From Micromonospora_I sp040659735 (GTDB taxonomy: Bacteria; Actinomycetota; Actinomycetes; Mycobacteriales; Micromonosporaceae), in contig NZ_JBFANZ010000013.1 of the NCBI RefSeq assembly GCF_040659735.1, positions 1 through 64,000 of the forward strand: a stretch of 64,000 nucleotides of DNA. The letters are read 5' to 3'. Shown piece by piece: positions 9,890 through 18,653 of the stretch. Under the pieces are notes generated by a model, which worked only from the letters and a program-made list of their open reading frames with translations, had not been told where the DNA came from and did not search any database. A program made the translations under genes and the position numbers. The stretch's first letter is position 1; each line of letters begins with the position of its first letter.

Positions 9890-10560
9890 TTACTGTAGTA
9901 CGGGTCGGTGTCCGCGGGCAGGGGTGGCAGCGGGCCGACCACCGACTCGTAGAGGTGGCTCAATCCGTCGATCAGCGCGTCGAGCCCGAGGACGAATGCT
10001 CCCTCGTCGACGCTCTGTTGGTGCTCCGCGAGGCGGTGCGCCTGGGTCAAATGGGGGTACTGCTCGGCGTAGAGTTGCGGGTCCTCGACGAAGCCGCGGG
10101 CGAACGAGCCCAGCGCCGACCCGGCGACGAAATAGCGCATCATCGCCCCGATGTGCGTCGCACGCGCCGCGGGCCATCCCGCGTCCACCAGCGCGCCGTA
10201 GACCGCGTCCGCCATCGCCAACGCGGGCGGCCGACGCCCCGGCCCCTGCGCGAGAAACGGCACGATGTGGGGATGGGCGGCGAGCGCCTCGCGGTAGGAG
10301 CGGCCCCACCGCCGCAGCGCCACCCGCCAGTCGTCGGTGGCGAAGACGGTGATGTCGACCTGCGAGGTGATCGAGTCGGCGACCGCGTCGAGGATCTCGT
10401 CCTTCGTGGCGAAGTGGTTGTAGAGCGACGGGCCGCGGACACCGAGTTCGGCCGCCAGGCGGCGGGTGGAGAGCGCGGCGAGCCCTTCCGCGTCGATGAG
10501 CGCGGCGGCGACCTCGATGATCCGGTCGCGGCTGAGCAGGGCCTGGCGCGGCCGCGGCAT
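9877..10560 (-). CDS. TetR/AcrR-family transcriptional regulator (TetR 2), probable local repressor
   Basis: This 227-residue regulator starts at the ATG at 10560, set by a perfect AAGGAGGTG ribosome site; the longer open frame upstream is non-coding. The DNA-binding domain spans about residues 10-55 (LSRDRIIEVAAALIDAEGL, then RRLAAELGVRGPSLYNHFATKDEILDA). The C-terminal domain resembles TetR_C of the tetracycline-repressor class. It is divergent from the acyl-CoA dehydrogenase genes, and an inverted-repeat motif lies in the shared promoter (site C), in front of the aldehyde dehydrogenase (site B) and before the importer (site A). I infer that it controls all three units. Confidence 0.86.
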   Translation of the reverse strand: MPRPRQALLSRDRIIEVAAALIDAEGLAALSTRRLAAELGVRGPSLYNHFATKDEILDAVADSITSQVDITVFATDDWRVALRRWGRSYREALAAHPHIVPFLAQGPGRRPPALAMADAVYGALVDAGWPAARATHIGAMMRYFVAGSALGSFARGFVEDPQLYAEQYPHLTQAHRLAEHQQSVDEGAFVLGLDALIDGLSHLYESVVGPLPPLPADTDPYYSKNLH

Positions 10561-10622
10561 GCGCGCACCTCCTTCGGCGGCTGGTTTTCCGAACTCTGCC
10601 ACACGGGGGTCTGGACGGGGAA

Positions 10623-10641
10623 AAACTTGCACCGCTAGTTT
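10623..10641 (+). promoter_or_regulatory. Probable TetR operator (site C)
   Basis: AAACTTGCACCGCTAGTTT, with 5-bp AAACT/AGTTT arms, is placed midway in the 117-nt divergent spacer between tetR 2 and the first acyl-CoA dehydrogenase gene. This is a classical site for autoregulation. Confidence 0.65.
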
Positions 10642-10677
10642 AGTGGCGAGGTCCCCGCTGATGAGGATGAGTCGCCG

Positions 10678-11829
10678 ATGAACCTGGAACTCTCGCCGGA
10701 GCAGGCGGCCGTCCGCCAGCTCGCCGCCGAATTCGTCGATCGCGAGGTGACGCCGCACGCCGCGGAATGGGACCGGCGCGAGGCGGTCGACCCCGGCATC
10801 GTGCGCAAGCTCGGCGAGCTGGGCTTCCTCGGTCTGACCCTCCCGGAGGAGCACGGCGGATCGGGCGGGGACCACCTGGCGTACTGCCTCGTGCTCGAGG
10901 AGCTAGGCCGCGGCGACTCCTCCGTACGCGGCATCGTGTCGGTGTCGCTGGGACTGGTCGCCAAGTCGATCGCGGCGTACGGCACCGAGGCGCAGAAGCG
11001 CGACTGGCTGCCCCGGCTCTGCGCCGGCGAGGCGCTCGGCTGCTTCGCGCTGACCGAGCCGGGCACCGGCTCCGACGCGGCGTCGCTGCGCACCCGGGCG
11101 GTGCGCCACGGCGACGACTGGGTCATCAGCGGCTCCAAGATCTTCATCACGAACGGAACGCTCGCCGAGGTCGCGCTGGTCTTCGTCCGCACCGGCGGTG
11201 ACGGGCACAAGGGGATCACCGCGTTCCTCGTGCCGACCGACGCGCCCGGCTTCGGCCGGCGGGAGGTGCACGGCAAGCTCGGCCTACGCGGTCAGGCCAC
11301 CGCGGAGCTCACCCTCGACGGGATCCGGGTGCCGGACTCGGCCCGCCTGGGCGATGAGGGCAAGGGCTTCTCGGTCGCGATGGCGGCCCTCGCCAAGGGG
11401 CGGATGTCCGTCGCGGCCGGCTGCGTCGGAATCGCCCAGGGCTGCCTGGACGCCGCCGTGACGTACGCGGGGCAGCGTGAGCAGTTCGGCAAGCCCATCG
11501 CCGCCTACCAGCTGGTCCAGCAGCTCATCTCGAACATCGCCGTCGACACCGCGGCGGCCCGCCTGCTGGTCTGGCAGGTCGCCGAACTCATCGAACGGGG
11601 CGCGCCGTTCGCCACCGAGTCGTCGATGGCGAAGCTCTTCGCCAGTGAGGCCGCGGTGCGTGCGGCCAACAACGCGCTGCAGGTCTTCGGCGGGTACGGC
11701 TACATCGACGAGTACCCGGTCGGCAAGTACCTGCGCGACGCGCGCGTCACCACGCTCTACGAAGGCACCAGTCAGATCCAGCAACTGCTCATCGGACGCG
11801 CCCTCACCGGGGTCAACGCGTTCGGCTGA
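10678..11829 (+). CDS. Acyl-CoA dehydrogenase (ACAD 1)
   Basis: This 383-residue FAD enzyme has the N-terminal helical domain, the FAD/substrate signature CFALTEPGTGSDA, the middle beta domain (KIFITNGTLA) and the C-terminal QVFGGYGYIDEYP. The catalytic base is E362 in LYEGTSQIQ, the position used by short- and medium-chain dehydrogenases. It introduces the alpha,beta double bond in an acyl-CoA and passes electrons to ETF. It is first of a rightward operon with a second dehydrogenase, a hydratase and a truncated ligase, under site C. Confidence 0.92.
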   Translation: MNLELSPEQAAVRQLAAEFVDREVTPHAAEWDRREAVDPGIVRKLGELGFLGLTLPEEHGGSGGDHLAYCLVLEELGRGDSSVRGIVSVSLGLVAKSIAAYGTEAQKRDWLPRLCAGEALGCFALTEPGTGSDAASLRTRAVRHGDDWVISGSKIFITNGTLAEVALVFVRTGGDGHKGITAFLVPTDAPGFGRREVHGKLGLRGQATAELTLDGIRVPDSARLGDEGKGFSVAMAALAKGRMSVAAGCVGIAQGCLDAAVTYAGQREQFGKPIAAYQLVQQLISNIAVDTAAARLLVWQVAELIERGAPFATESSMAKLFASEAAVRAANNALQVFGGYGYIDEYPVGKYLRDARVTTLYEGTSQIQQLLIGRALTGVNAFG

Positions 11830-11858
11830 TCCGCCCCCCAATCCGTTCGGAGGACACA

Positions 11859-13031
11859 GTGGACTTTTCGCTCAGTGACGAAGAGAAGGCGATCCGGGAC
11901 ACCGTCCGGACCTTCATCCGTAAGGAGATCCTGCCACTGGAGCAGGAGGTGCTGCGGCGCGAGCGCAACCATCAGCCGTCGCTGGACCGCAGTGAGCTGC
12001 GCGAGCTGCAGCTCAAGGCGAAGAAGTTCGGCTTCTGGGGGCTCTCCACGCCGGAGGAGTACGGCGGTATGAACCTGCCCGCCGTCATGCAGTCGCTGAT
12101 CTGGACCGAGCTCGGCCGCTCGTTCGTGCCGTTCCGCTTCGGCGGCGAGGCCGACAACATCCTCTTCTACGCCAACGAGGAGCAGAAGCGCGAGTTCCTC
12201 CTCCCGACGATCGAGGGCGACCGGATCTCCTGCTTCGCCATCACCGAGCCCGGCGCCGGCTCGGACGCCGCCAACATCAAGCTCAGCGCCCGCCGCGACG
12301 GCGACGACTGGGTCCTCAACGGCGAGAAGACCTTCATCACCAACGGCAACGACGCCGACTTCGCGATCGTCGTCGCGGTGACCGACAAGGAAAAGGGCGC
12401 CCGGGGCGGCGGCACGACCGCGTTCCTGGTCGACCGGGCGATGGGCTGGCGGTCGGAGTTCATCCAGACGATGGGGGAGGGCGGACCGGCCTCGCTGGTC
12501 TTCGACAACGTCCGGGTGCCGGGCCGCAACATCCTCGGTGAGATCGGGCAGGGCTTCGAGCTGGGTATGCAGTGGATCGGCAAGGGGCGCTACACGATTC
12601 CGTCGCACGCCCTCGGTATCGCCGAGCGGGCCCTGCAGATGGCGATCGACTACGCCAACACCCGGGAGACGTTCGGCAAGCCGATCGGGGTCAACCAGGC
12701 GATCCAGTGGATGATCGCGGACTCGGAGACCGAGCTGGAGGCCGCGCGGTGGTTGGTGCTGCGCGCGGCCTGGACCGTGGACCAGGGACTGGACCCGCGG
12801 CACGCGTCGTCGATGGCGAAGCTCTACGGCGCCGGCATGGTCAACCGGGTGGTGGACCGGGTGCTGCAGGTCCACGGCGGCATGGGCTACACGCGGGAGC
12901 TGCCGATCGAGCGGTGGTACCGCCAGGTGCGGCTGTACCGCATCTTCGAGGGGACCGACGAGATGCAGCGCCTGATCCTCTCCCGTGACCTGCTCCGCGG
13001 CTACACGATGATCGGCGGGCACCTCGCATGA
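11859..13031 (+). CDS. Acyl-CoA dehydrogenase (ACAD 2)
   Basis: This 390-residue acyl-CoA dehydrogenase starts with GTG behind GGAGGA. It shows CFAITEPGAGSDA, the KTFITNGNDADF beta domain and QVHGGMGYTRELP. The likely catalytic base is E364 in IFEGTDEMQ. It is clearly different in sequence from ACAD 1, so the pair may be a heteromer or may act on two successive substrates. Its stop overlaps the MaoC start by 4 nt. Confidence 0.92.
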   Translation: MDFSLSDEEKAIRDTVRTFIRKEILPLEQEVLRRERNHQPSLDRSELRELQLKAKKFGFWGLSTPEEYGGMNLPAVMQSLIWTELGRSFVPFRFGGEADNILFYANEEQKREFLLPTIEGDRISCFAITEPGAGSDAANIKLSARRDGDDWVLNGEKTFITNGNDADFAIVVAVTDKEKGARGGGTTAFLVDRAMGWRSEFIQTMGEGGPASLVFDNVRVPGRNILGEIGQGFELGMQWIGKGRYTIPSHALGIAERALQMAIDYANTRETFGKPIGVNQAIQWMIADSETELEAARWLVLRAAWTVDQGLDPRHASSMAKLYGAGMVNRVVDRVLQVHGGMGYTRELPIERWYRQVRLYRIFEGTDEMQRLILSRDLLRGYTMIGGHLA

Positions 13032-13498
13032 GGACGTTCGGGTCCCCGGCGGAGCTGGCCGTCGCCGTGGGGGAGACGCTGGGGCCGGGCCCCTGGCACC
13101 GGATCGAGCAGAGCCGGGTGGACGCGTTCGCCGAGGCGACCGGTGACCGGCAGTGGATCCACACCGATCCCGAGCGGGCGGCGGGCGGCCCCTTCGGCGG
13201 CACCATCGCCCACGGCTATCTCACGCTGTCGCTGATCCCGGCCCTGATGCGTGACCTCTACACGGTGCAGGGGGTGCGGATGGGCGTCAACTACGGGCTC
13301 AACAAGGTGCGCTTCCCCGCGCCGCTGCGCACCGGCGGGGCCGTACGCGCCAGCGCCCTGATCGCCGAGGTGGAGCCGGTGCCGGGCGGTGGGGTGCAGC
13401 TCGTGGTCACCGTCATGATCGAGAGCGACGGCGGCGGCAAGCCGGTCTGCGTGGCCGAGACGGTGAGCCGCATCTACCCGGAGGACGACGCGCGATGA
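13028..13498 (+). CDS. MaoC-family (R)-enoyl-CoA hydratase/dehydratase
   Basis: This 156-residue single hot-dog-fold protein has the hydratase-2 motif DRQWIHTDPERAAGGPFGGT. The catalytic Asp and His sit near residues 44-49, followed by IAHGYLTLSLIP. It should hydrate the enoyl-CoA made by the upstream dehydrogenases. It overlaps ACAD 2 and the ligase fragment, each by 4 nt (ATGA), so the operon once ran on into the ligase. Confidence 0.88.
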   Translation: MRTFGSPAELAVAVGETLGPGPWHRIEQSRVDAFAEATGDRQWIHTDPERAAGGPFGGTIAHGYLTLSLIPALMRDLYTVQGVRMGVNYGLNKVRFPAPLRTGGAVRASALIAEVEPVPGGGVQLVVTVMIESDGGGKPVCVAETVSRIYPEDDAR

Positions 13499-13593
13499 CG
13501 ACCCTCTCGCTGGCCAGCGTTCTCGCCGAGGCGGCTCGCCGGCGCCCCGACAAGGTCGCGGTCGTCGACGGGACGCGGCCCGTCGGGTCGTGA
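13495..13593 (+). pseudogene. 5' remnant of acyl-CoA synthetase (FadD-like) gene
   Basis: Thirty-two codons read MTTLSLASVLAEAARRRPDK then VAVVDG, the usual N-terminus of a long-chain acyl-CoA ligase. The frame leaves the family after VVDG (TRPVGS, stop). The start overlaps the MaoC stop, as in an intact operon. The remaining ~470 codons are absent; the stop of the convergent GGDEF-EAL gene lies 10 nt further on. This is a clean deletion or rearrangement junction near 13580-13600. Confidence 0.8.
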
Positions 13594-13602
13594 TCGCGCC
13601 GC

Positions 13603-16038
13603 TCAGAAGGCCGCGGCGGGCACGTTGTCGTGGGCGACGACGCGTGCGGTCGGCGTCTGTCCGGCGCGGGAAGCGCCGAGGAGCTCGGTCAGCTGACCCG
13701 ACGGCATCGGGCGGGCGAAGTGGAAGCCCTGGGCGAGCCGGCAGTCCATCTGCTGCAACAGCCTGGCCTGCTCGGCGGTCTCCACACCCTCGGCGATCGT
13801 CTGCAGGTCGAGGGTGCTGCTGAGCTGCAGGATGGCTCGGGTGAAGGCCTCGTTCTCCGCCGACTGCTCGTCGTCGGCGGCCATCGCGGAGGTGAACGCG
13901 CGGTCGATCTTGAGGATGTCGACCGGCAGCTGCCGCAGATAGGACAGCGAGGAGTATCCGGTGCCGAAGTCGTCGACCGCGACCCGGATCCCCTGCCGCC
14001 GCAGCTGTTCCAGTCGCTCGATCACGGTCCGGGTCTCCGCCGCGCCGGCCGCGACGAGGGCGGTCTCGGTGATCTCCAGGACCAGCGCCGAGCCGGGCAG
14101 GCCGCTGTCGCGCAGCGCGTCCAGCACGGTCTGCGGGAAGTCCGGCTCGCGCAGTTGGCGGCCGGAGACGTTCACCGTCACCGCGATGCCGTGCCGTTGG
14201 TGCCACGCGCGGGCGTCGACGCAGGCCCGGTTCAGCACCCACGTGCCGATCGGCACGATCAGCCCGGTCTCCTCGGCGACCGGGATGAACTCGACGGGAG
14301 AGATGGGCGCGCCGCTCGCCGGCGTCCAGCGCAGCAACGCCTCAACGCCGATCACGGCACCGGAGGCGAGGTCGACCACGGGCTGGTAGTGCAGGGCGAA
14401 CTCCTGGCGCGCGATCGCGTGCCGGAGGCCCGTCGCGATCCGGGTCAGATCGAGCTGGTCGGTGCGCATCTGCGGGTGGTAGACCGCGACGCGGTTCTTG
14501 CCGGCGCTCTTCGCCGCGTACAGGGCGAGGTCGACGTCGCGCAGCGCTTCGGCGGCGTTGATCCCGCCGGTCAGGGCCAGCAGACCGATGCTGGTGGTCA
14601 GGTAGAGGTCGCGGTCGGCGACCCGGAAGGGCGCCTGCAGGGCCTCGACGATGCGCTGCGCCACGCCCGCGGTCTGCTCCGCCGTGCTCTCCTCGAGCAG
14701 GATGGCGAATTCGTCGCCACCGAGTCGGGCCACCGTGTCGGATTCGGGGACGTGCTGTGACAGGCGGTGCGCCACGTGCACCAGCAATTCATCGCCGACG
14801 GGATGGCCGTAGCTGTCGTTGATGTCCTTGAAACCGTCCAGGTCGAGCAGGAGCAGGCCCCGCGAGGACGACCCGTGGGCGCCGCCCGGCGTCCGCTCGA
14901 GGTGCTGCTGCAGCAGGGTGCGGTTGCCGAGGTTGGTCAGCGGGTCGTGCAGGGCGCGGTGGCTGAGCTGGTTCTGCAGCACCCGCTGCTCGTGCAAGGC
15001 GCGTCCGAGCCGGACGGCGTGCGCGTTGAGCGCGGTCGCGCGGCGGTGTGCGACCGCGGCCACGAGCCCGAGCCGCAGCACCGACAGGACCGAGACGGTG
15101 GCGGCGATGAGGGCGATGACCAACAGGTGCGCCCACTGATCCGGGGCGGTGCGCGCGGCGGCGTAGACGCTGAGCACCGAGGCGACCGCGGCACTGACCG
15201 TGAAGACGATCCGCCGGCCCCGGCTGGGGATGGCCTCGTTGGACTCGGCCAGGTCGGTGGTCCGGGCCATCGACGGGTGGAGCGCGGCGGCGCCGAGCAG
15301 CACGCCCCACAGATGCCAGCCGATGTGCGCGACCGGGTGCCCGTACACGTCCTGGAACTGCACGAGGGTGGCGGCGTCGGAGGCGAGCAGGGCCGCGAAC
15401 GCGGCGAGCAGCAACGCGAACGAGGTGGTGTGCACCCGGGTGGTGAAGAGCAGCCGGAGCGCCATCACGAGGAGGATCAGGTCGAGCAGGAGACGACTGA
15501 CGGTCACCGCGAGCTGCCCGTTGTGGACGCCGCCCTGCAGGCTGCGTTCGACGAAGAGCACCCAGGCGATCGCGGCGAGGCCGCCGCTGACGACCCCCGC
15601 GTCGAGGAGGCCTTCCCATCGCGAGCGGCCGTGCCGCGCGCGGACCAGGGCGGCCAGTCCGAGCGCCATGAGGGGGTGGGCGAGCAGGGGCAGCGCGTCG
15701 CGTACGACCGGGTCACCCAGCCCGTGCACCTTCAACTGCCACCACACCACGTGGGTGATCGCGGAGACGCCGATGCCGCTGGCGAAGAACCACCAGGCGC
15801 GGCCCGCCGCGGGACGGTAGTGCCGCAGCCCGAACAGGATGGCGGCGACGCCGACCAGTTCGACCGCGGTGAAGAGCCCGCCGGTGAGGCTGGACGGTGC
15901 CGCGACGGCGCCGCCGCTCGTGACCATCACCGCCAGGAGGTACCAGCCCATCGGCGCGCTCACCGGAGGGCGCTGCGCGCTGTGGCGCCCTCGGCGTGCT
16001 CTCGCCGCGATGGACACCGCGGCCCCACTCTCGTTCAT
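13603..16038 (-). CDS. Membrane GGDEF-EAL c-di-GMP enzyme
   Basis: This 811-residue protein has about eight or nine N-terminal membrane segments (to about residue 280), then a GGDEF domain (LTNLGNRTLL, LDLDGFKDINDSYGH, active site RLGGDEFAIL). The EAL domain that follows has EALLRW, NVSGRQL, EITETAL, VDDFGTGYSSL, DILKID and AEGVET. All catalytic residues of both domains are present, so it may both make and degrade c-di-GMP. The ATG at 16038 (MNESGAAVS) is preferred because the longer frame lacks protein-like codon use. It is divergent from the TPR-GGDEF gene. The membrane part may sense a ligand. Confidence 0.88.
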   Translation of the reverse strand: MNESGAAVSIAARARRGRHSAQRPPVSAPMGWYLLAVMVTSGGAVAAPSSLTGGLFTAVELVGVAAILFGLRHYRPAAGRAWWFFASGIGVSAITHVVWWQLKVHGLGDPVVRDALPLLAHPLMALGLAALVRARHGRSRWEGLLDAGVVSGGLAAIAWVLFVERSLQGGVHNGQLAVTVSRLLLDLILLVMALRLLFTTRVHTTSFALLLAAFAALLASDAATLVQFQDVYGHPVAHIGWHLWGVLLGAAALHPSMARTTDLAESNEAIPSRGRRIVFTVSAAVASVLSVYAAARTAPDQWAHLLVIALIAATVSVLSVLRLGLVAAVAHRRATALNAHAVRLGRALHEQRVLQNQLSHRALHDPLTNLGNRTLLQQHLERTPGGAHGSSSRGLLLLDLDGFKDINDSYGHPVGDELLVHVAHRLSQHVPESDTVARLGGDEFAILLEESTAEQTAGVAQRIVEALQAPFRVADRDLYLTTSIGLLALTGGINAAEALRDVDLALYAAKSAGKNRVAVYHPQMRTDQLDLTRIATGLRHAIARQEFALHYQPVVDLASGAVIGVEALLRWTPASGAPISPVEFIPVAEETGLIVPIGTWVLNRACVDARAWHQRHGIAVTVNVSGRQLREPDFPQTVLDALRDSGLPGSALVLEITETALVAAGAAETRTVIERLEQLRRQGIRVAVDDFGTGYSSLSYLRQLPVDILKIDRAFTSAMAADDEQSAENEAFTRAILQLSSTLDLQTIAEGVETAEQARLLQQMDCRLAQGFHFARPMPSGQLTELLGASRAGQTPTARVVAHDNVPAAAF

Positions 16039-16265
16039 ACCCGAGTTGTAGTCACCCAAGGTGATCGTGGGGCAGCCGCTCGGGTGCAGAACGGGAGCGA
16101 ACGCCCCGACCGCCGCACCGGCGGCCCGCCTCGCTGGTCCGCCGCCGGTGCCGGGACGGTTCCGCGGCAATTACTTTCCGCGCCCAAATCGCAACCGAGC
16201 GTGCACCCTGGTCGCATCCCGCCCCCGAGAAGCTGTGAGCACTCTGGCCGAGCGGAAAGGCAGAT

Positions 16266-17924
16266 GTGGTGACCATAGAGGCAACGGCGTGCGACGTGCC
16301 GCCGGGACCCGTCGGTGATCGACCTGTGCCCACCGCTGATCTTTTCGCGGCCCTGTCGAACGGCCGGCCCTGCACGGCCGAAGCGCTCTCCGCGGCGTTG
16401 CTGGCCATGGAGGCGATCCCCGCCGCGGAGTTCCGCACCGTGGCCAGCCCCGCACAGCACGCCGAGCGGCTCGCCGCCGAGCTCGGTCGGACCGACCTGC
16501 AGATGCGCGCCCGGCTCATCCAGGCCGACGTGCTGATCCGGGAAGGCGACATCGCCGGCTCGGGTCGGGTCGGGCACGAGGTGCACGCGTGGGCGGTCGA
16601 ACACGGCGACCCGTATGTCGTCGCGCGCAGCCATTTCCACCTCGCGGGCTTCTTCCGGCACGTCGGGGACCTGGCGGACGCGCTGGGACACGCGGTGCAG
16701 TGCGTGGCGCACACCAGCGATGACGTCCCGCCCGAGATCCGTGCGCGGCACCTGTCGACGCTCGCGGTCACCCTCCACGAGAACGGCTCAGCGGAGGAGG
16801 GCGCCCGGCGCTTCCAGGAGGCGCTGGACATCGCGACCGCCATCGGTGACGTGGCGCTCTCGCTGCAGATCCTCAACAACATGGCGTACACCGCCTACGA
16901 GACGAACGACCCGGACGAGGCGGAGATCCTCAGCGACCGGATGCGCGGCATCGAAAGCCGGTACGGCGTGCCGTTGGGGGCGAGCTACCTCGACACCATC
17001 GCGCGGATCGAGATGATGCAGGGCCGCTACGTCGAGGCCGAGCGGACGCTGCGACCGGTCCTGGACGGGTCGGCGGGGCATCTGCTGACCGAGGGGAGCG
17101 CGTTGGCGGAATGCCTGCTCACGGCGGTCGAAGCGCAGCGGCTGCGGGGCGCGATCGACCAGGCGCAGGCGACCCTCGACGAGGCGCGTCGGGTCTGTGA
17201 CGAGCGCGGGCTCGCCAGCCGGCGGGCGCGGGTACGGGAGATGCAGGCCCAGCTCTTCGCGGCGACCGGCCGTTATCGCCAGGCGTACGAGGAGCATCGC
17301 GGGTTCTACGCGGACGCGCAGGCGCTGCAGTCCGCGCAGCGGGAGGCCCGGGCCCGGGCGCTGCAGGCGGTTTTCGAGGCCGAGGAGGCGCGGCGCTCCA
17401 GTGACCGGTTCCGGGAGATGGCGCACCGTGACGCGCTGACCGGGTTGCACAACCGGCGTTACGTCAACGAACTGCTCCCGGCCCTGATCAACCGGGCCGC
17501 CGAGCTCCAGACGCCGTTGTCGGTCGCGTTGCTCGACCTCGACCACTTCAAGCGGGTCAACGACACCCTCTCGCACGAGACCGGGGACGTCGTGCTCCAG
17601 CAGGTCGCCACGCTGCTCGCCGCCGCGGGCAAGGCCGCGGCCGGCCGGGCGGCGGCGGCACGGCTCGGCGGGGAGGAATTCCTGCTGATCCTCCCGGACA
17701 TGGACGCGGACGACGCGGTACGCCGGTGCGAGGAGTTGCGTCAGGCGATCCGGTCGCATGCCTGGGGACCCGTCACCGGGACGCTGCCGGTCACCACGAG
17801 CATCGGTCTCACCACCGTGCTCGACGGGCAGATCACCCCGTCGGCGCTGCTCGCCCAGGCGGACAAGAACCTGTATACCGCCAAGCGTGCCGGGCGCGAC
17901 CGCGTCGTCGGCGACGCCCGCTGA
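16266..17924 (+). CDS. TPR-repeat diguanylate cyclase
   Basis: This 552-residue soluble protein has tetratricopeptide-like helical repeats over about residues 60-370 and a C-terminal GGDEF domain. The domain shows RDALTGLHNRRYVNELLP, LLDLDHFKRVNDT and the active-site variant RLGGEEFLLIL, which is catalytically competent in other proteins. No EAL domain is present, so it should only synthesise c-di-GMP, possibly controlled through partner binding by the repeats. The GTG at 16266 follows GGAAAGG. It converges on the Tad operon with only 9 nt between stops. Confidence 0.88.
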   Translation: MVTIEATACDVPPGPVGDRPVPTADLFAALSNGRPCTAEALSAALLAMEAIPAAEFRTVASPAQHAERLAAELGRTDLQMRARLIQADVLIREGDIAGSGRVGHEVHAWAVEHGDPYVVARSHFHLAGFFRHVGDLADALGHAVQCVAHTSDDVPPEIRARHLSTLAVTLHENGSAEEGARRFQEALDIATAIGDVALSLQILNNMAYTAYETNDPDEAEILSDRMRGIESRYGVPLGASYLDTIARIEMMQGRYVEAERTLRPVLDGSAGHLLTEGSALAECLLTAVEAQRLRGAIDQAQATLDEARRVCDERGLASRRARVREMQAQLFAATGRYRQAYEEHRGFYADAQALQSAQREARARALQAVFEAEEARRSSDRFREMAHRDALTGLHNRRYVNELLPALINRAAELQTPLSVALLDLDHFKRVNDTLSHETGDVVLQQVATLLAAAGKAAAGRAAAARLGGEEFLLILPDMDADDAVRRCEELRQAIRSHAWGPVTGTLPVTTSIGLTTVLDGQITPSALLAQADKNLYTAKRAGRDRVVGDAR

Positions 17925-17933
17925 GCGTGGCCG

Positions 17934-18653
17934 TCAGGCGACCAGGGCGAGCGCGGCGAGGACGCCGAGGAGCATGAAGGGGCCGTGCGGGAGTTCGGTC
18001 CGGCGGGTGGCCCGGCCGAGTAGCAGCAGTGCGGCGGCGAGCAGGCCGGAGAGCAGGAACCCGGCGGCGGTGCCGAGCGCCGCGACGACCCCGCCGTGCC
18101 AGCCCAGCACGGTGCCGGTGGCGAGCGCCAGCTTCACGTCGCCGAGCCCCATGCCGGCGGGGTGGATGAGCACCAGCAGCAGGTAGAACGCCGCCACCGC
18201 GAGTCCGATGAGGACGGCGCGCCCCGCGGCGGCCGGCCGACCGCCGATCAGCCCGGCCACGATGAGCAGCAGCGCCGTTCCGACGAAGGCGGGCAGCGTC
18301 AGCCGGTCCGGCAGCCGGTGCACCGCCACGTCCACGAAGACCAGGATGACCCCGAACGCGGCGAACCAGCCGTAGGCGGCGAGCTCCAGCGGCGTACGGG
18401 CGATGAACGCGGCCGCCACGAACGTGACCGCGGCGACGGCCTCGACCGCCACGGGCGGTGGCCCCATCGGCGCGCGGCAACCGGGGCACCGGCCGGACAA
18501 CCGGGGCAGCCCGCGTCTCGGCGTCGCGCAGCGGGGGCAGTGCCGTCGCCACGGCTCCCCGGCGGGTACGGCATGGAACTCGATCGCCCGGCGCAGCCAC
18601 GGCGCGACGAGCAGCCCGGTCAGCGCGGCGGCGACGATCCATCCGGGACTCAT
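17934..18653 (-). CDS. tadV: Prepilin peptidase (A24 family) of the Tad locus
   Basis: This 239-residue membrane aspartyl protease has the two catalytic aspartates in FVDVAVHRLPDRLT and GMGLGDVKLALA. It also carries the cytoplasmic four-Cys zinc loop CPRC then CPGC near residues 39-58, found in bifunctional prepilin peptidases. It would cleave the Flp prepilin after Gly. It is the last gene of the operon and overlaps tadC by 4 nt. Confidence 0.88.
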   Translation of the reverse strand: MSPGWIVAAALTGLLVAPWLRRAIEFHAVPAGEPWRRHCPRCATPRRGLPRLSGRCPGCRAPMGPPPVAVEAVAAVTFVAAAFIARTPLELAAYGWFAAFGVILVFVDVAVHRLPDRLTLPAFVGTALLLIVAGLIGGRPAAAGRAVLIGLAVAAFYLLLVLIHPAGMGLGDVKLALATGTVLGWHGGVVAALGTAAGFLLSGLLAAALLLLGRATRRTELPHGPFMLLGVLAALALVA

